55,167 bases of DNA from UBA525 sp964589765 (GCA_964589765.1 CAZPUM010000006.1:1-55167), one strand, 5' to 3'. Positions 31,171 to 40,236 are shown, numbered from the stretch's first letter. The notes: generated by a model not told the origin, from the sequence alone. Translations and numbers: made by a program.

Positions 31171-31977
31171 GGACAGCTTCACATCAGGTTTCCTACTGTT
31201 TATTTTTATTTTTGAAAGATTTTCTTTAACTTTGCTAGATTTTATTTTTCCCCTTAACAAATTCTCAATTATTGACAGCATGCCACTGATACTCGAAAGT
31301 TCACTTGAAGATAACTCTTTAGAACTCAACAAAAAAAGACTATCCCCTACATTTTCAAGCTTCTTAACAATACTCTGATAGAAAAACAAATCCTCCTCGC
31401 TGTAAATGCCGTTTTTCTCCCTAAGACTCCTATCATAGAACGAAGCTATAATAATTCTTTTTGAGAGATGATACAATCTGTCAACAACCAGTTCGGTTTC
31501 GTTAACAGTCACAAAGTCCTTACTTTTCAGGCCATCATACATCAGGCGAATCAGGTGAGTCATTCTGGAAACCAATTTTGGCAGAGTAATATTGAACTCA
31601 CTGAACAAAAACGAGATTTCGAGTCGCTTCTCATCTTCATATGTAACTTCAAACCCTTCAAGACACTTCAGAACAGACCTTACCGTCGTGATATCTTCGT
31701 GATTTGTTTTGGATGTCAGCAAAGTCAGATTATCAACATTTTTAATATAACAGAAAACCATGAACTCCTCAATGTTATCTATATCCGAAAGGGAAACAAC
31801 GATTTTACTCTGTTCTGACCTACCTTCATTCGAAGGTTTAATCATAAGGGCGCCATTTGAGGTTTTCTCAATAAAGATGTTGTCTTTCTGCTTTAGTTTA
31901 TTGTCGAGAACCCATTGCTTTGGCAGACTCACAGCATAAGACCTCTTCCCAACGAGTTGTATTCGTCTTGCTTCCAC
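31093..31977 (-). CDS. AbrB-PhoU fusion regulator
   Basis: 294 residues. Residues about 1-48 form an AbrB/SpoVT DNA-binding hairpin (QLVGKRSYAVSLPKQWVLDNKLKQKDNIFIE). The rest is a PhoU-like helical region with acidic helices. Archaeal AbrB-PhoU proteins are linked to phosphate control, but the partner genes here are a PHP enzyme and a glycosyltransferase, divergent from it. The ATG at 31977 is leaderless behind an ATTTATG-type box (minus strand, about 32000-32009). It may control both directions from the shared region. Confidence 0.8.
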   Translation of the reverse strand: MEARRIQLVGKRSYAVSLPKQWVLDNKLKQKDNIFIEKTSNGALMIKPSNEGRSEQSKIVVSLSDIDNIEEFMVFCYIKNVDNLTLLTSKTNHEDITTVRSVLKCLEGFEVTYEDEKRLEISFLFSEFNITLPKLVSRMTHLIRLMYDGLKSKDFVTVNETELVVDRLYHLSKRIIIASFYDRSLREKNGIYSEEDLFFYQSIVKKLENVGDSLFLLSSKELSSSELSSISGMLSIIENLLRGKIKSSKVKENLSKIKINSRKPDVKLSLLRLHDLVIDVFENYCSIQFNKRFF

Positions 31978-31994
31978 GGTAATCAGAAAAACAC

Positions 31995-32036
31995 GTGCTA
32001 CATAAATATTTCTATGCTATATAATCAAAATAGCAC
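31995..32036. promoter_or_regulatory. Divergent promoter with repeated GTGCTA sites
   Basis: The 92-base region between the AbrB-PhoU and PHP genes has GTGCTA (31995-32000), ATGCTA (32014-32019) and the inverse TAGCAC (32031-32036). They surround TATA-like boxes for both directions (ATAAATATT and CTATATAAT). The TGCTAT/ATAGCA pair around the plus-strand box is a good operator candidate. Confidence 0.55.
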
Positions 32037-32069
32037 ACCTCTATATCGTAACAACGAGACCTCAGATAC

Positions 32070-33149
32070 ATGATAAGAGGCGGGAGTCTAAACTATCGTA
32101 AAAAAATAATTTCTCCTGAAGAAGCAGAGAGTTACATCGAAAAAGGATGGAAAAAAGCGGATCTTCACTGGCACACATCCGTAAGTTACGATGTCCCAGA
32201 CAGACCTTGGCTCAGCCCCACAGAGCTATATAACAGGGCCAAGGAGCTTGGATTGTCATACATAACAATTACAGACCATGATGTCATAGATGCCCCGAAT
32301 TTTCTCCCCAATGATGAAACAATAGTGCCAGGTGCAGAGATAAAAATAAGAGATTCTGAACAAACATTACACACAATTCACGTTAATGTCTACTGTTTGA
32401 ACAATGAACACCTTGAGAACCTACTGGATATAGCAAACAGCAAACTGCCTCAAAGGTTAAACCATCCTACAAACGTTGATTTCGTAAAGGCAATGCAATC
32501 AACAAGACAACATTATGGCGAGGGTGATTTTCAGGAGTTCATACAATACTTAAGAAATAACAATTTGCCACATACATTCAACCACCCCTACTGGTTTGAG
32601 ACATCAGAAGAACAGACTGTGACAAGAGAAAACTTTCAGGCCATAGACAGAATAGCAGAAGAGTTCCCAATAATAGAGTACAACACCAAAAGACCGAAAA
32701 GACTTAACGCACTCGCAGTAGCACTCGCATCCAGACACGGCAAAGGCATGACCTGTAGCACAGACAGCCACACGGGAAATATCGGCGATGCATACACACT
32801 AGCTCCCGGAGATACATTCCGAGAGTTCTTTGACAACATAAGCATGGGAAATTATAGACTTGTGGCTAAAGACTTCGATACATGTAGTTTCAACAACGAA
32901 GTCAAGAATTGGGTGAAAAACTATCTACACCCCGGAGAACCCGGAGCACTGATAGAGACTGGACACCCCCTGGCAGACAGACTTCTTACTTATCTGTCAA
33001 AACCATCAAAGAGCGCTAAAGCGCTGAGAGGTTTTATTGAGAACGCAGTAAGGGGCATAACTGAAATTGGGATTCCTGCAAGGGTTTATCTTGGAAGACA
33101 GAACAAACTGGCTGACAGAATCGAAGCCTCCCTGGGTAGCACATTATGA
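32070..33149 (+). CDS. PHP-domain phosphoesterase
   Basis: 359 residues. Metal-binding motifs of the PHP fold: ADLHWHTS (HxH), ITDHD, PGAEI, the HVNVY region, FNHPYWF and STDSHTGNIG. The C-terminal 90 residues are an added helical region. Substrate unknown. The next gene, a glycosyltransferase, starts in the ATGA overlap at 33146; PHP and GT4 neighbours in archaea suggest joint work on a glycolipid or phosphorylated sugar intermediate. Confidence 0.82.
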   Translation: MIRGGSLNYRKKIISPEEAESYIEKGWKKADLHWHTSVSYDVPDRPWLSPTELYNRAKELGLSYITITDHDVIDAPNFLPNDETIVPGAEIKIRDSEQTLHTIHVNVYCLNNEHLENLLDIANSKLPQRLNHPTNVDFVKAMQSTRQHYGEGDFQEFIQYLRNNNLPHTFNHPYWFETSEEQTVTRENFQAIDRIAEEFPIIEYNTKRPKRLNALAVALASRHGKGMTCSTDSHTGNIGDAYTLAPGDTFREFFDNISMGNYRLVAKDFDTCSFNNEVKNWVKNYLHPGEPGALIETGHPLADRLLTYLSKPSKSAKALRGFIENAVRGITEIGIPARVYLGRQNKLADRIEASLGSTL

Positions 33150-34345
33150 AACCGATTCTGATGGTCACAAACACACTGGGTTATTTTGGGGAAATAAATG
33201 GCGTTGTAACAACCTACCTGAATATGATTCCTGAGTTTAAAAAATTGAATGTCCCCATTCACTTTTTGACATACGGTCCTGAAAATAAAATCGAAAAGGA
33301 AGGCTCAGTGATTATCGAGACGTGGAAAACAGACATACCCGTCAGAATAGACCCAGAACTAACCGTGGACGCAGGACTTGCTTTTCTTTCCAGGTTTCCC
33401 ATAGGTGAACGGACAAAAAGGCTGGCAAAAACAGAGTTCAGCGCAGTCTACAGCGGAACACCCTGTCCTTTAGGTTGGGTTGCTGTAGGAATAGCCAGGA
33501 GACAAGACCTCCCTTTAATCACAACTTTTCATACACAACTGACAGATTACGCCAAGACACGCGTTGCATCTGTGAGCAAAACAGCGGGCAAAATCGCAGG
33601 AAAAACCATGAGTAAACTTCTCAGATCTTTTTACAACAGGTCTGACTTAATACTTGCTCCAACAATAAGCATCAAGGAGTTCTGTGAAGAGAACTTCACA
33701 CCAGACACTGAGATTCTGGGCAGAGGAATTAACACTGACAACTTTAATCCTAAGTGGAGAACCAAAAAAGAGGGCCTTCCCGAAGCAGTGTACGTTGGAA
33801 GGGTGGCCCCTGAAAAAAACCTTGACACCCTGGTCAAGGCATTCACTCCTCTACTTCCCGATAAAGCTAAACTGACAATTGTAGGGGAAGGACCTTCCAG
33901 AAAGTATCTGGAGAAAAAACTTCCAGACGCATTGTTCACAGGAACACTTAGAGGTGAAGACCTGTACAGAGCTTATGCCAATGCCGATTTCTTTGTATTC
34001 CCTAGTGAGACCGACACATTCGGTAATGTTGTCAGAGAAGCAATGGCATCCGGCCTTCCTGCAATAGTCACTGACAAGATGGGCCCAAAAGAGTTGGTTC
34101 TTCACGGAATAAACGGGCTTATTACAAAAGACCCTCTAGATTTCGCAGATGCCTGTAGGTGGCTAGTGGAAAAAGACGATTTAAGAGAAAAAATGGGTGC
34201 GAATGCTCTTGAAGAAGCACAAAAACATACTTGGGAAGACACAGTGAAAGGGTTAATACAACTTGTCAATAAAATAGAACACAGTAAAACATATAGAGCA
34301 CCAGTTTATCAACCAACCCATGGAGGAGTACAAACCTACACCTGA
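33146..34345 (+). CDS. GT4-family glycosyltransferase
   Basis: 399 residues, GT-B fold. N-terminal domain begins LMVTNTLGYFGEINGVVTTYL, the acceptor-side start typical of lipid glycosyltransferases. The C-terminal domain has YVGRVAPEKNLDTLVKAF, LTIVGEGPSRKYLEKKL and FPSETDTFGNVVREAMASGLP, which holds the EX7E motif for the nucleotide sugar. No membrane segment; it may bind the membrane. A diacylglycerol or archaeal glycolipid acceptor is possible. A 41-residue membrane gene starts inside its end. Confidence 0.88.
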   Translation: MKPILMVTNTLGYFGEINGVVTTYLNMIPEFKKLNVPIHFLTYGPENKIEKEGSVIIETWKTDIPVRIDPELTVDAGLAFLSRFPIGERTKRLAKTEFSAVYSGTPCPLGWVAVGIARRQDLPLITTFHTQLTDYAKTRVASVSKTAGKIAGKTMSKLLRSFYNRSDLILAPTISIKEFCEENFTPDTEILGRGINTDNFNPKWRTKKEGLPEAVYVGRVAPEKNLDTLVKAFTPLLPDKAKLTIVGEGPSRKYLEKKLPDALFTGTLRGEDLYRAYANADFFVFPSETDTFGNVVREAMASGLPAIVTDKMGPKELVLHGINGLITKDPLDFADACRWLVEKDDLREKMGANALEEAQKHTWEDTVKGLIQLVNKIEHSKTYRAPVYQPTHGGVQTYT

Positions 34346-34445
34346 AGAACTTGAAGCTGAGCGAAAACATGAGATATACGTAAAAATTGTTGCAGCAACA
34401 CTAATTCTTCTAATGATTATGGGGTATCTAGTACTACTTCGATAG
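34320..34445 (+). CDS. Micro membrane protein (41 aa)
   Basis: MEEYKPTPEELEAERKHEIY followed by one hydrophobic helix and a final Arg. The ATG overlaps the end of the glycosyltransferase gene by 26 bases in another frame. The acidic cytoplasmic part plus single anchor could tether the soluble glycosyltransferase to the membrane (inference from position). Confidence 0.5.
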   Translation: MEEYKPTPEELEAERKHEIYVKIVAATLILLMIMGYLVLLR

Positions 34446-34506
34446 AAATAAAAACTGATTTCTAAAATCAATAATGTCGCCCCAAACGTAGCGACGGAGG
34501 AATCAA

Positions 34507-34593
34507 ATGGTTCCAGAAAATAAAAAGAAAGACTTTGAAGAGGATTTCGACGAAGACGACCAGGAAGAAGACTCCGATGAGGACGACTGGTAA
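34507..34593 (+). CDS. Acidic micro-protein (28 aa)
   Basis: MVPENKKKDFEED, then a run of Asp/Glu and a final Trp. A GGAGGAATCAA ribosome site precedes the ATG, which supports translation. Such acidic peptides can act as nucleic-acid mimics or C-terminal-type interaction tails; nothing more can be said from sequence. Confidence 0.45.
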   Translation: MVPENKKKDFEEDFDEDDQEEDSDEDDW

Positions 34594-34602
34594 TTATTAT
34601 TT

Positions 34603-34618
34603 TGGGGCTAAGGCCCCA
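34603..34618 (+). other. Stem-loop between the acidic micro-ORF and bcp
   Basis: TGGGGC-TAAG-GCCCCA is a perfect six-pair hairpin with a four-base loop. It is not followed by a T run, so it is more likely an mRNA processing or leader element than a terminator. Confidence 0.4.
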
Positions 34619-34641
34619 CAATACAATTTTGAGGTGATTTA

Positions 34642-35100
34642 ATGAGTTTCCCTGAACCGGGCGAGAAAGCCCACCCATTTACACTGACAGACACAAACGG
34701 AAAAAAAGTAAAGCTGACTGAACTGAAAGGAAATAACGTTGTACTTTACTTTTACCCAAAAGACAATACTCCTGGTTGTACACTAGAAGCACACGAGTTC
34801 AGCAAACTGCTTCCGCAGTTCAAGAAAAAGAACGCTGTTGTGTATGGAGTTAGTAAAGACGACTTGAAGAGCCACCAAAAGTTCACTGACAAGTGTAAAC
34901 TAAAAGTGTCTCTACTTTCCGACCCAACCGGAAAAACAATCGAAAAATACGGCGCATTAAAAGAAAAATCAATGTTCGGCAAGAAGTACTTAGGAATACA
35001 GCGCGCCACAGTTCTTATTGATGACAAAGGTAAAGTCAAAAAGGTCTGGAAAAGAGTTCAACCAATAGGCCACGCAAAGAAAGTTCTTGAAGAGATTTAA
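34642..35100 (+). CDS. bcp: Peroxiredoxin, Bcp/PrxQ family
   Basis: 152 residues. The peroxidatic Cys46 is in NTPGCTLEAHEF, and the family ending GIQRATVLIDDKGKVKKVW is present. It reduces peroxides. In E. coli Bcp the resolving Cys lies five residues after the first; here that position is His51, so the enzyme is of the one-Cys kind or uses the Cys near residue 84. A strong GAGGTGAT ribosome site precedes the ATG. Confidence 0.92.
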   Translation: MSFPEPGEKAHPFTLTDTNGKKVKLTELKGNNVVLYFYPKDNTPGCTLEAHEFSKLLPQFKKKNAVVYGVSKDDLKSHQKFTDKCKLKVSLLSDPTGKTIEKYGALKEKSMFGKKYLGIQRATVLIDDKGKVKKVWKRVQPIGHAKKVLEEI

Positions 35101-35103
35101 TCC

Positions 35104-36159
35104 TTATTTTTTATTCATATTATAGTTTTTCTGAACAGGCCAACTAATCTCTATATTCTCCTTGTTGTACCTATCATGAAGCGCTTTGATGAACTCGTTC
35201 TGAAGAAGAAATGAACCTCCACGGTCTTTGGCCATCAAAATAACCCTGAAATTAATGTTGCTGTCTGCAAAAGTGTGTAGTCTGAATAATGGTTCAAACT
35301 CCTTCAGAGGCACACCAAATTTCTTCTGAACCTTATTTGCAACATCAAGAGTGATTTTTTCAACCTTCTTTAAGTCAGAACCATAATCGACACCACACTC
35401 AATCACAGTTCTCATCCCTTTTTGAGGCATCTCATAGTTTGTCAGAATGGAGGTTGCAATAGTGTTGTTAGGAACAATCACAAGATTGTTAGAGTATGTT
35501 CTTATTCTGGTCGAACGCCAGCCAATATCCTCAACCTCCCCGACAAGGTTCTGACCTTGAATTTCAATAATATCATGAACTCTTATTGGCTGGTCACCAA
35601 TAATGTGCAACCCCGCAAACACGTTTGATAGCGTGTCCTGTAATGCCAAACCCACAGCCAAACCACCTACACCAAGAGCTGCTATAAACGGACTGACCTC
35701 TATTTCAAAATGCGAGAGCACAATGATAAAAGCCACAACATAAATCACAGAAGCAATCACAATATTCAACAATCTTGGACTTCCCGTAAGACCTCTGTGT
35801 TTCTTGAACCATCTAGTAACAAGCAGAGCAAATATTCTGGAACCGACCCACGCCACCATTATTATTGCCAAAATAAAAAACACTCTGTCAACCCACACCA
35901 TATACTCTGCCATAATCTCTCCAAGACTCACAAAAGTATAGTAGAGCCCTCCTAGAACAATAAGAAAAAACACGGGCGTAGAAGCCATATTAATTATGTG
36001 GTCATCAATATCGGTTGTTGTCCTCCTGGTGAGGTGCTTTATCCACACTATCAGGAAATTCTGGAACAGTTTAGCCACAACCACAGTTATCAAAATAGTT
36101 ATCAGAGCACGCCACCAAGGGTCACCTACAATTATTGCCAAAATGTCCTCAACACCCAT
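35104..36159 (-). CDS. mscS: Small-conductance mechanosensitive channel (MscS)
   Basis: 351 residues: four membrane helices, then the pore helix and beta domain signature FIAALGVGGLAVGLALQDTLSNVFAGLHIIGDQPIRVHDIIEIQ with the following GEVEDIGWRSTRIRTYSNNLVIVPNN. It opens under membrane tension and releases solutes. The extra N-terminal helices are common in archaeal MscS. It is divergent from the stalk-protein operon; TTTAAATAC (minus strand, near 36186) is its TATA box. Confidence 0.93.
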   Translation of the reverse strand: MGVEDILAIIVGDPWWRALITILITVVVAKLFQNFLIVWIKHLTRRTTTDIDDHIINMASTPVFFLIVLGGLYYTFVSLGEIMAEYMVWVDRVFFILAIIMVAWVGSRIFALLVTRWFKKHRGLTGSPRLLNIVIASVIYVVAFIIVLSHFEIEVSPFIAALGVGGLAVGLALQDTLSNVFAGLHIIGDQPIRVHDIIEIQGQNLVGEVEDIGWRSTRIRTYSNNLVIVPNNTIATSILTNYEMPQKGMRTVIECGVDYGSDLKKVEKITLDVANKVQKKFGVPLKEFEPLFRLHTFADSNINFRVILMAKDRGGSFLLQNEFIKALHDRYNKENIEISWPVQKNYNMNKK

Positions 36160-36180
36160 TGGTTATGAGATTCAAATGTT

Positions 36181-36215
36181 GTATTTAAAGCTTGCCCGAG
36201 GAAACCTATATAAAT
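36181..36215. promoter_or_regulatory. Divergent promoters of mscS and the stalk-protein operon
   Basis: GTATTTAAAG (36181-36190) read on the minus strand is centred 27 bases from the mscS ATG. TATATAAAT (36207-36215) on the plus strand is centred 26 bases before the ATG at 36237. Both genes are predicted to be leaderless. Confidence 0.6.
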
Positions 36216-36236
36216 CTAGTCTGGACATCAAAGGAT

Positions 36237-37145
36237 ATGAGGCGGGTAACACTAATACTATTGATTCTGATTTTTGCCCCATTCGCATACGCGGCGGATA
36301 TCAATGCCAACGGTCCTGCGGACGACGCAACCGTATCTCCTGAAGACATAAGGTTCTCATTCACAGTTGATGCTTACACTGTTGTGAAAGAGTGTAGTCT
36401 TTTTATCGATGATGAGGCAGTAAAAACACTACAGTATCAGCGTCTCATCCCCCAAAGCTTACTTTGGAGCTACAATTTAGATGAAGGAGAGTACGAATGG
36501 TACGTTTCATGTATAACTGAGGATGACGAGATTTTGAAGACATCACCCAGAACGCTCAACGTGATCATTTCTACAGAGGGCAAAGTAGATATTATTCCAA
36601 GCGGAACTGTTCAGGGGAGTTACATATTTGAGTTTGACTTTCAAAATTCCGCAGAACAGATCCCCATTCTACTAGAAGATGTTGCTCCAGGTGACTTTAT
36701 CTCAATCAACCTATACGTCCCACCAAGCAGAACCAACAGGGAGCTTTTTGTAAAAAGCAAAAGAGATACTCCTGAAAAAGGACCTTATTACATTCTTAAT
36801 TACAAAGGAGACAATTATGATATTCTACTTGGCCAAAACACAACTGTTCCCATAGGTTCAAACAATGTTTTAATTGCTATGACCAGTATAAGCGGAGTTA
36901 AAGCAGATATCACAGTTTATCCTTACATCATAAACCTTGAACCAGAGGAACCCGAACTTCCCGAAGAACCTCCTGAGGAAGTTATTGAAGAGCCCATAGA
37001 GGAACCTGAAGAAGTTATAGAAGAACCCGAAGAGATTGTTGAGGAACCGGTCCAACCTACTCAGGAACCTGAAACCGAAGAGGCGCCAAAGCAGAATTTT
37101 TTCCAGAGCGTACTTAGCTGGCTAGTAGGGATTTTCGGAAGATGA
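36237..37145 (+). CDS. Secreted stalk protein with Ig-like domain and membrane-binding tail
   Basis: 302 residues. Signal peptide RRVTLILLILIFAPFAYA; an Ig-like part (GPADDATVSPEDIRFSFTVDA...YEWYVSCITEDD); a second strand-rich domain; then a Pro/Glu-rich stalk of EEP repeats (about 238-285) and a hydrophobic end QNFFQSVLSWLVGIFG. The stalk would hold the domains away from the membrane. Its stop overlaps the start of the transglutaminase gene (ATGA), so the two probably act together at the cell surface. The ATG at 36237 is fixed by the TATA box. Confidence 0.7.
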   Translation: MRRVTLILLILIFAPFAYAADINANGPADDATVSPEDIRFSFTVDAYTVVKECSLFIDDEAVKTLQYQRLIPQSLLWSYNLDEGEYEWYVSCITEDDEILKTSPRTLNVIISTEGKVDIIPSGTVQGSYIFEFDFQNSAEQIPILLEDVAPGDFISINLYVPPSRTNRELFVKSKRDTPEKGPYYILNYKGDNYDILLGQNTTVPIGSNNVLIAMTSISGVKADITVYPYIINLEPEEPELPEEPPEEVIEEPIEEPEEVIEEPEEIVEEPVQPTQEPETEEAPKQNFFQSVLSWLVGIFGR

Positions 37146-39091
37146 GATTCATTGTTTTTTTCTGCGCATTCTTTCTTTTGTTACCCACAGTTTTTGGACT
37201 GACTCCTTTAGAAGCAAGCTCACTTAACGCAGACATCACAATAGTGAATGATGTTGAGTTTTCACCCACAGGAAACGACTTTCGAATAGATGATGCACAA
37301 GCAAGACTTTCCTGGTTTCCAAGAGATGACTCCATTCAGGATGTTCTGGACCTGGAGACAACACCAGGACATTACAGAACACCATCATATCTTCTTTTTG
37401 AATGGGATAACCCCACTTACAAAGAGCGAATCTCTCTTACCAGCAGTGTCCAGACAAGGAATGTTGTTATTCCTGTCAGAGACAAGGTGTCCTTTCCTCT
37501 GAAAGAGGTACCTTCTGAGATGTCCGAATATCTCGGGGAGGGAGAGATTGTTCAACAAAGCAGAGAGATTGTTGAACTTGCTCAGGAGCTTGCTGGAAAC
37601 AGCAAAGATGCATACGAAGTTGTTTACAAACTGGCTGACTGGACAACCACAAATATTGAGTACTCTCTTGCGAGCCTTGGAGAACCTGCCATTCAGACAA
37701 GCCCCGAAGTGCTTGAAAGCCGTTATGGTAAATGCGACGAAATGACCGCACTATTTATCAGCCTAAACCGCGCTTTAGGAATCCCTGCAAGGTTTGTGGC
37801 AGGTTATTCTTACACAAATAGCCCATTGTTTGATAGAGAATGGGGAGGACATGGCTGGGCAGAGGTCTGGCTTCCCGAAGTCGGATGGGTTCCTTTTGAT
37901 GTTACTTATGGGGAATATGGATACCTTGATTCAGGCCACATAAAATTGAAAACAGCATCTGATGCTAAAGAGACAAGTATTGATTACTCTGCCAGAGGTC
38001 TGGATTTTTCACTTAACACCAAACCCCTTGATATTAAAATTGCAACATCCGAACTGAGAGCTATTAGTAATCCTCATATTCACATAAAACTTACAACCCC
38101 CAGCCAAACCGTAGGTTTTGGTAGTACGGTTCTTATTCTGGCTGAGGTCGAAAATTTAAGGGACTTTTACATTAGTACACGAATCGACCTTGCTCAGACC
38201 CAAGACACAGACCTGCTAGCTGACAATTATGCAAACATTCTTCTTAAGCCCAAAGATAAGAAGACAATCCCCTTCTTGATTAAAATATCAGATAACCTAG
38301 ACCAAGGGTACAGATATGAGTTCCCTTTCAAAGCCTACAGCAGACTTGGAGAAGAAGACACAATAACTATATCTGTAAGCAGAAATGATATAGTTTACGA
38401 CGCAACAGCATTTGATGGAGAAATAGCCGAACTTAAAGAACCTGAAAAAGAAAAGCCAGTATTTGGAGTCACATGTATTCAAGAAGGCTATGCATACCTT
38501 GGAGAAATTGTTGAACACAAATGCGTAGTGACAGGAAATGGTCCTAGCACACTTAAAGTGTGTAACCGAGGAAAGTGCGAAGATATAGTGACTGAAAATA
38601 ACACCTTCACAATAGGTGTTCTTGCAGAAGGTAACAATGTTTTTACTGAGGCCTACACAGCTAAAGGCTTTGGTTACACTGCAGACTTTTTTCTTACAAC
38701 AACCGCGCTTAGTCCAACTACCATCCTTCTGAATATCACTCGACCTGACAGAATAGGTCCTGATGATACTGCACAGGTCGAATTGTTTATAGATTATGAG
38801 GGAGCTGAACCTGAAGATATTGAAATGACAATGCAGGTTGTTCATAGAACTCAGACAGAAACTATAAAAGACCTGCAAAGACCTGCAAAGCTGAACTATC
38901 AAATTCCTGGAAGAGCTCTAAGACCTGGAACAAACACAATTCCTATAGAACTCGAATATATAGATGAATTGGGTAACCTTGGAATCTACACCACCGAATT
39001 CAATATCGAACTAATAGATGTGGGAATCTTGGACAGAATGTCTTTCTTCCTTGAAGATTTGTGGGAAGGGCTAGCAGCCATGTTATCGTAA
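37142..39091 (+). CDS. Secreted transglutaminase-like protein
   Basis: 649 residues with a signal peptide (IVFFCAFFLLLPTVFG). The transglutaminase core has a full catalytic triad: Cys198 (RYGKCDEM), His237 (GGHGWAEVW) and Asp253 (PFDVTYGE). After it come strand-rich CARDB-like domains (about 310-620) and an amphipathic end. Such enzymes are cysteine proteases or cross-linkers; at the surface it may trim or cross-link S-layer or stalk proteins. Coupled with the stalk-protein gene by a four-base overlap. Confidence 0.85.
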   Translation: MRFIVFFCAFFLLLPTVFGLTPLEASSLNADITIVNDVEFSPTGNDFRIDDAQARLSWFPRDDSIQDVLDLETTPGHYRTPSYLLFEWDNPTYKERISLTSSVQTRNVVIPVRDKVSFPLKEVPSEMSEYLGEGEIVQQSREIVELAQELAGNSKDAYEVVYKLADWTTTNIEYSLASLGEPAIQTSPEVLESRYGKCDEMTALFISLNRALGIPARFVAGYSYTNSPLFDREWGGHGWAEVWLPEVGWVPFDVTYGEYGYLDSGHIKLKTASDAKETSIDYSARGLDFSLNTKPLDIKIATSELRAISNPHIHIKLTTPSQTVGFGSTVLILAEVENLRDFYISTRIDLAQTQDTDLLADNYANILLKPKDKKTIPFLIKISDNLDQGYRYEFPFKAYSRLGEEDTITISVSRNDIVYDATAFDGEIAELKEPEKEKPVFGVTCIQEGYAYLGEIVEHKCVVTGNGPSTLKVCNRGKCEDIVTENNTFTIGVLAEGNNVFTEAYTAKGFGYTADFFLTTTALSPTTILLNITRPDRIGPDDTAQVELFIDYEGAEPEDIEMTMQVVHRTQTETIKDLQRPAKLNYQIPGRALRPGTNTIPIELEYIDELGNLGIYTTEFNIELIDVGILDRMSFFLEDLWEGLAAMLS

Positions 39092-39117
39092 GATTGATAA
39101 AAGAATCACAACACCAC

Positions 39118-39147
39118 CTATCTAAGAAGGGGTGGGGGTGGTACAAA
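39118..39147 (+). promoter_or_regulatory. G-rich leader of the queuosine salvage gene
   Basis: GGTGGGGGTGGT (39131-39142) ends five bases before the ATG, exactly as before the HAD gene at 17521; TCTAA precedes both. CCACC just upstream (about 39115-39119) can pair with GGTGG. A GATAAAAG TATA-like box lies near 39096. Confidence 0.5.
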
Positions 39148-40197
39148 ATGGGATATAATCCGGTCTTTGATAGTTGTGTTTCACTGATGAACCATTCTAG
39201 GTATATTGACATTTCAAATACGGAAGAAGCCATAGATAAAACAGCCCAGCTAGTTGTTGACAACACAAAACGTTTTGGACTTCCTCCCTGGAACTTCCCT
39301 CCCTACCACCCATCAACTAACACTGACACAATCCCAATGTTCTTGTTTGGAAACGCATTCAACTTCTGCTACATAGACCAGGAAAAAAGTCAGGAAAAGG
39401 GAGAAATTGTAAAATTCACAAAAAGAATGAATGGAGATACATACGTTGGAAGTGACGCCTTATGGTCCTCTGTAAGAATTGCATATTCTAAGTATGGTTC
39501 TAAATTGTTTCACGGAGATTTCCTGGAATCTATGAGTGATGAACAGATAGAAGAGATGTTCTCAGGAACAGTACCTATTCCTATGCTGGACGAGAGAAAG
39601 GAGATTGTTTGGGAGTTAGGAAGAGTTCTTAATGAGTATTATGGAGGCAGGTTTGAAAAGCTTGTTGACGCTTCCAGAAACAAAGAGGGAATGGTAATTC
39701 TTTATGGAAACGGAAGCGGTCTTGTTGACAGACTAGTAGGACACTTTCCAAGTTTCATAGACGAAGTAGTGTTTGACGGAGAAACTGTCTACTTCGACAA
39801 GCGTGCACAACTAGCCCCTGCCATGTTGGCAGGAAGATACGCTTCACTACCAGAAGCGTTTCCTGATAGAAAAGATTTTCAGGTGGCAGACCTTGATCAA
39901 ATCACTGTTTTCGCAGATTATAATCTGCCAAGGCCTTTAATCAAGACCGGTGCTATAAAAGTTGATAAAGATGTCATGGAAGACTTGGAAAACAGTGTTG
40001 AATTCCCTGCGAATAGCAGACGGTTGGCAGAGATACGAGCTGCAACCATAGTTCAATGGCGCGCGGTAAGAAAAGCTGTTGAAACAATTACAGGACTCAA
40101 CCTCACAGATGCTCATATCGACGGTGCAGGGTTTCTCATGACGAGAAAGATGGAGGGACTTCCAAACCCTCTATACTCCAGAACCACTGCTTTTTAG
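39148..40197 (+). CDS. Queuosine salvage protein (DUF2419/QNG1 family)
   Basis: 349 residues. The family pattern is clear: PPWNFPPYHP near the start, FLFGNAFNFCYID, WSSVRIAYSK, then FADYNLPRPLIKTGAI...NSRRLAEIRAATIVQWRAV, including the conserved ADY and EIRA motifs. The human member (QNG1) releases queuine from queuosine monophosphate. In an archaeon it could salvage queuine-like bases or act on archaeosine-related nucleotides. The start is at the ATG behind the G-rich leader. Confidence 0.8.
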   Translation: MGYNPVFDSCVSLMNHSRYIDISNTEEAIDKTAQLVVDNTKRFGLPPWNFPPYHPSTNTDTIPMFLFGNAFNFCYIDQEKSQEKGEIVKFTKRMNGDTYVGSDALWSSVRIAYSKYGSKLFHGDFLESMSDEQIEEMFSGTVPIPMLDERKEIVWELGRVLNEYYGGRFEKLVDASRNKEGMVILYGNGSGLVDRLVGHFPSFIDEVVFDGETVYFDKRAQLAPAMLAGRYASLPEAFPDRKDFQVADLDQITVFADYNLPRPLIKTGAIKVDKDVMEDLENSVEFPANSRRLAEIRAATIVQWRAVRKAVETITGLNLTDAHIDGAGFLMTRKMEGLPNPLYSRTTAF

Positions 40198-40236
40198 GCG
40201 ATATCTTTATATCGAAAGCCCTGTCCTTGATAGAGT

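Noticed and set aside
34603..34618. Hairpin as a transcription terminator
   Set aside because: No T run follows, archaeal termination does not rely on such hairpins, and the next gene has a strong ribosome site right after it.
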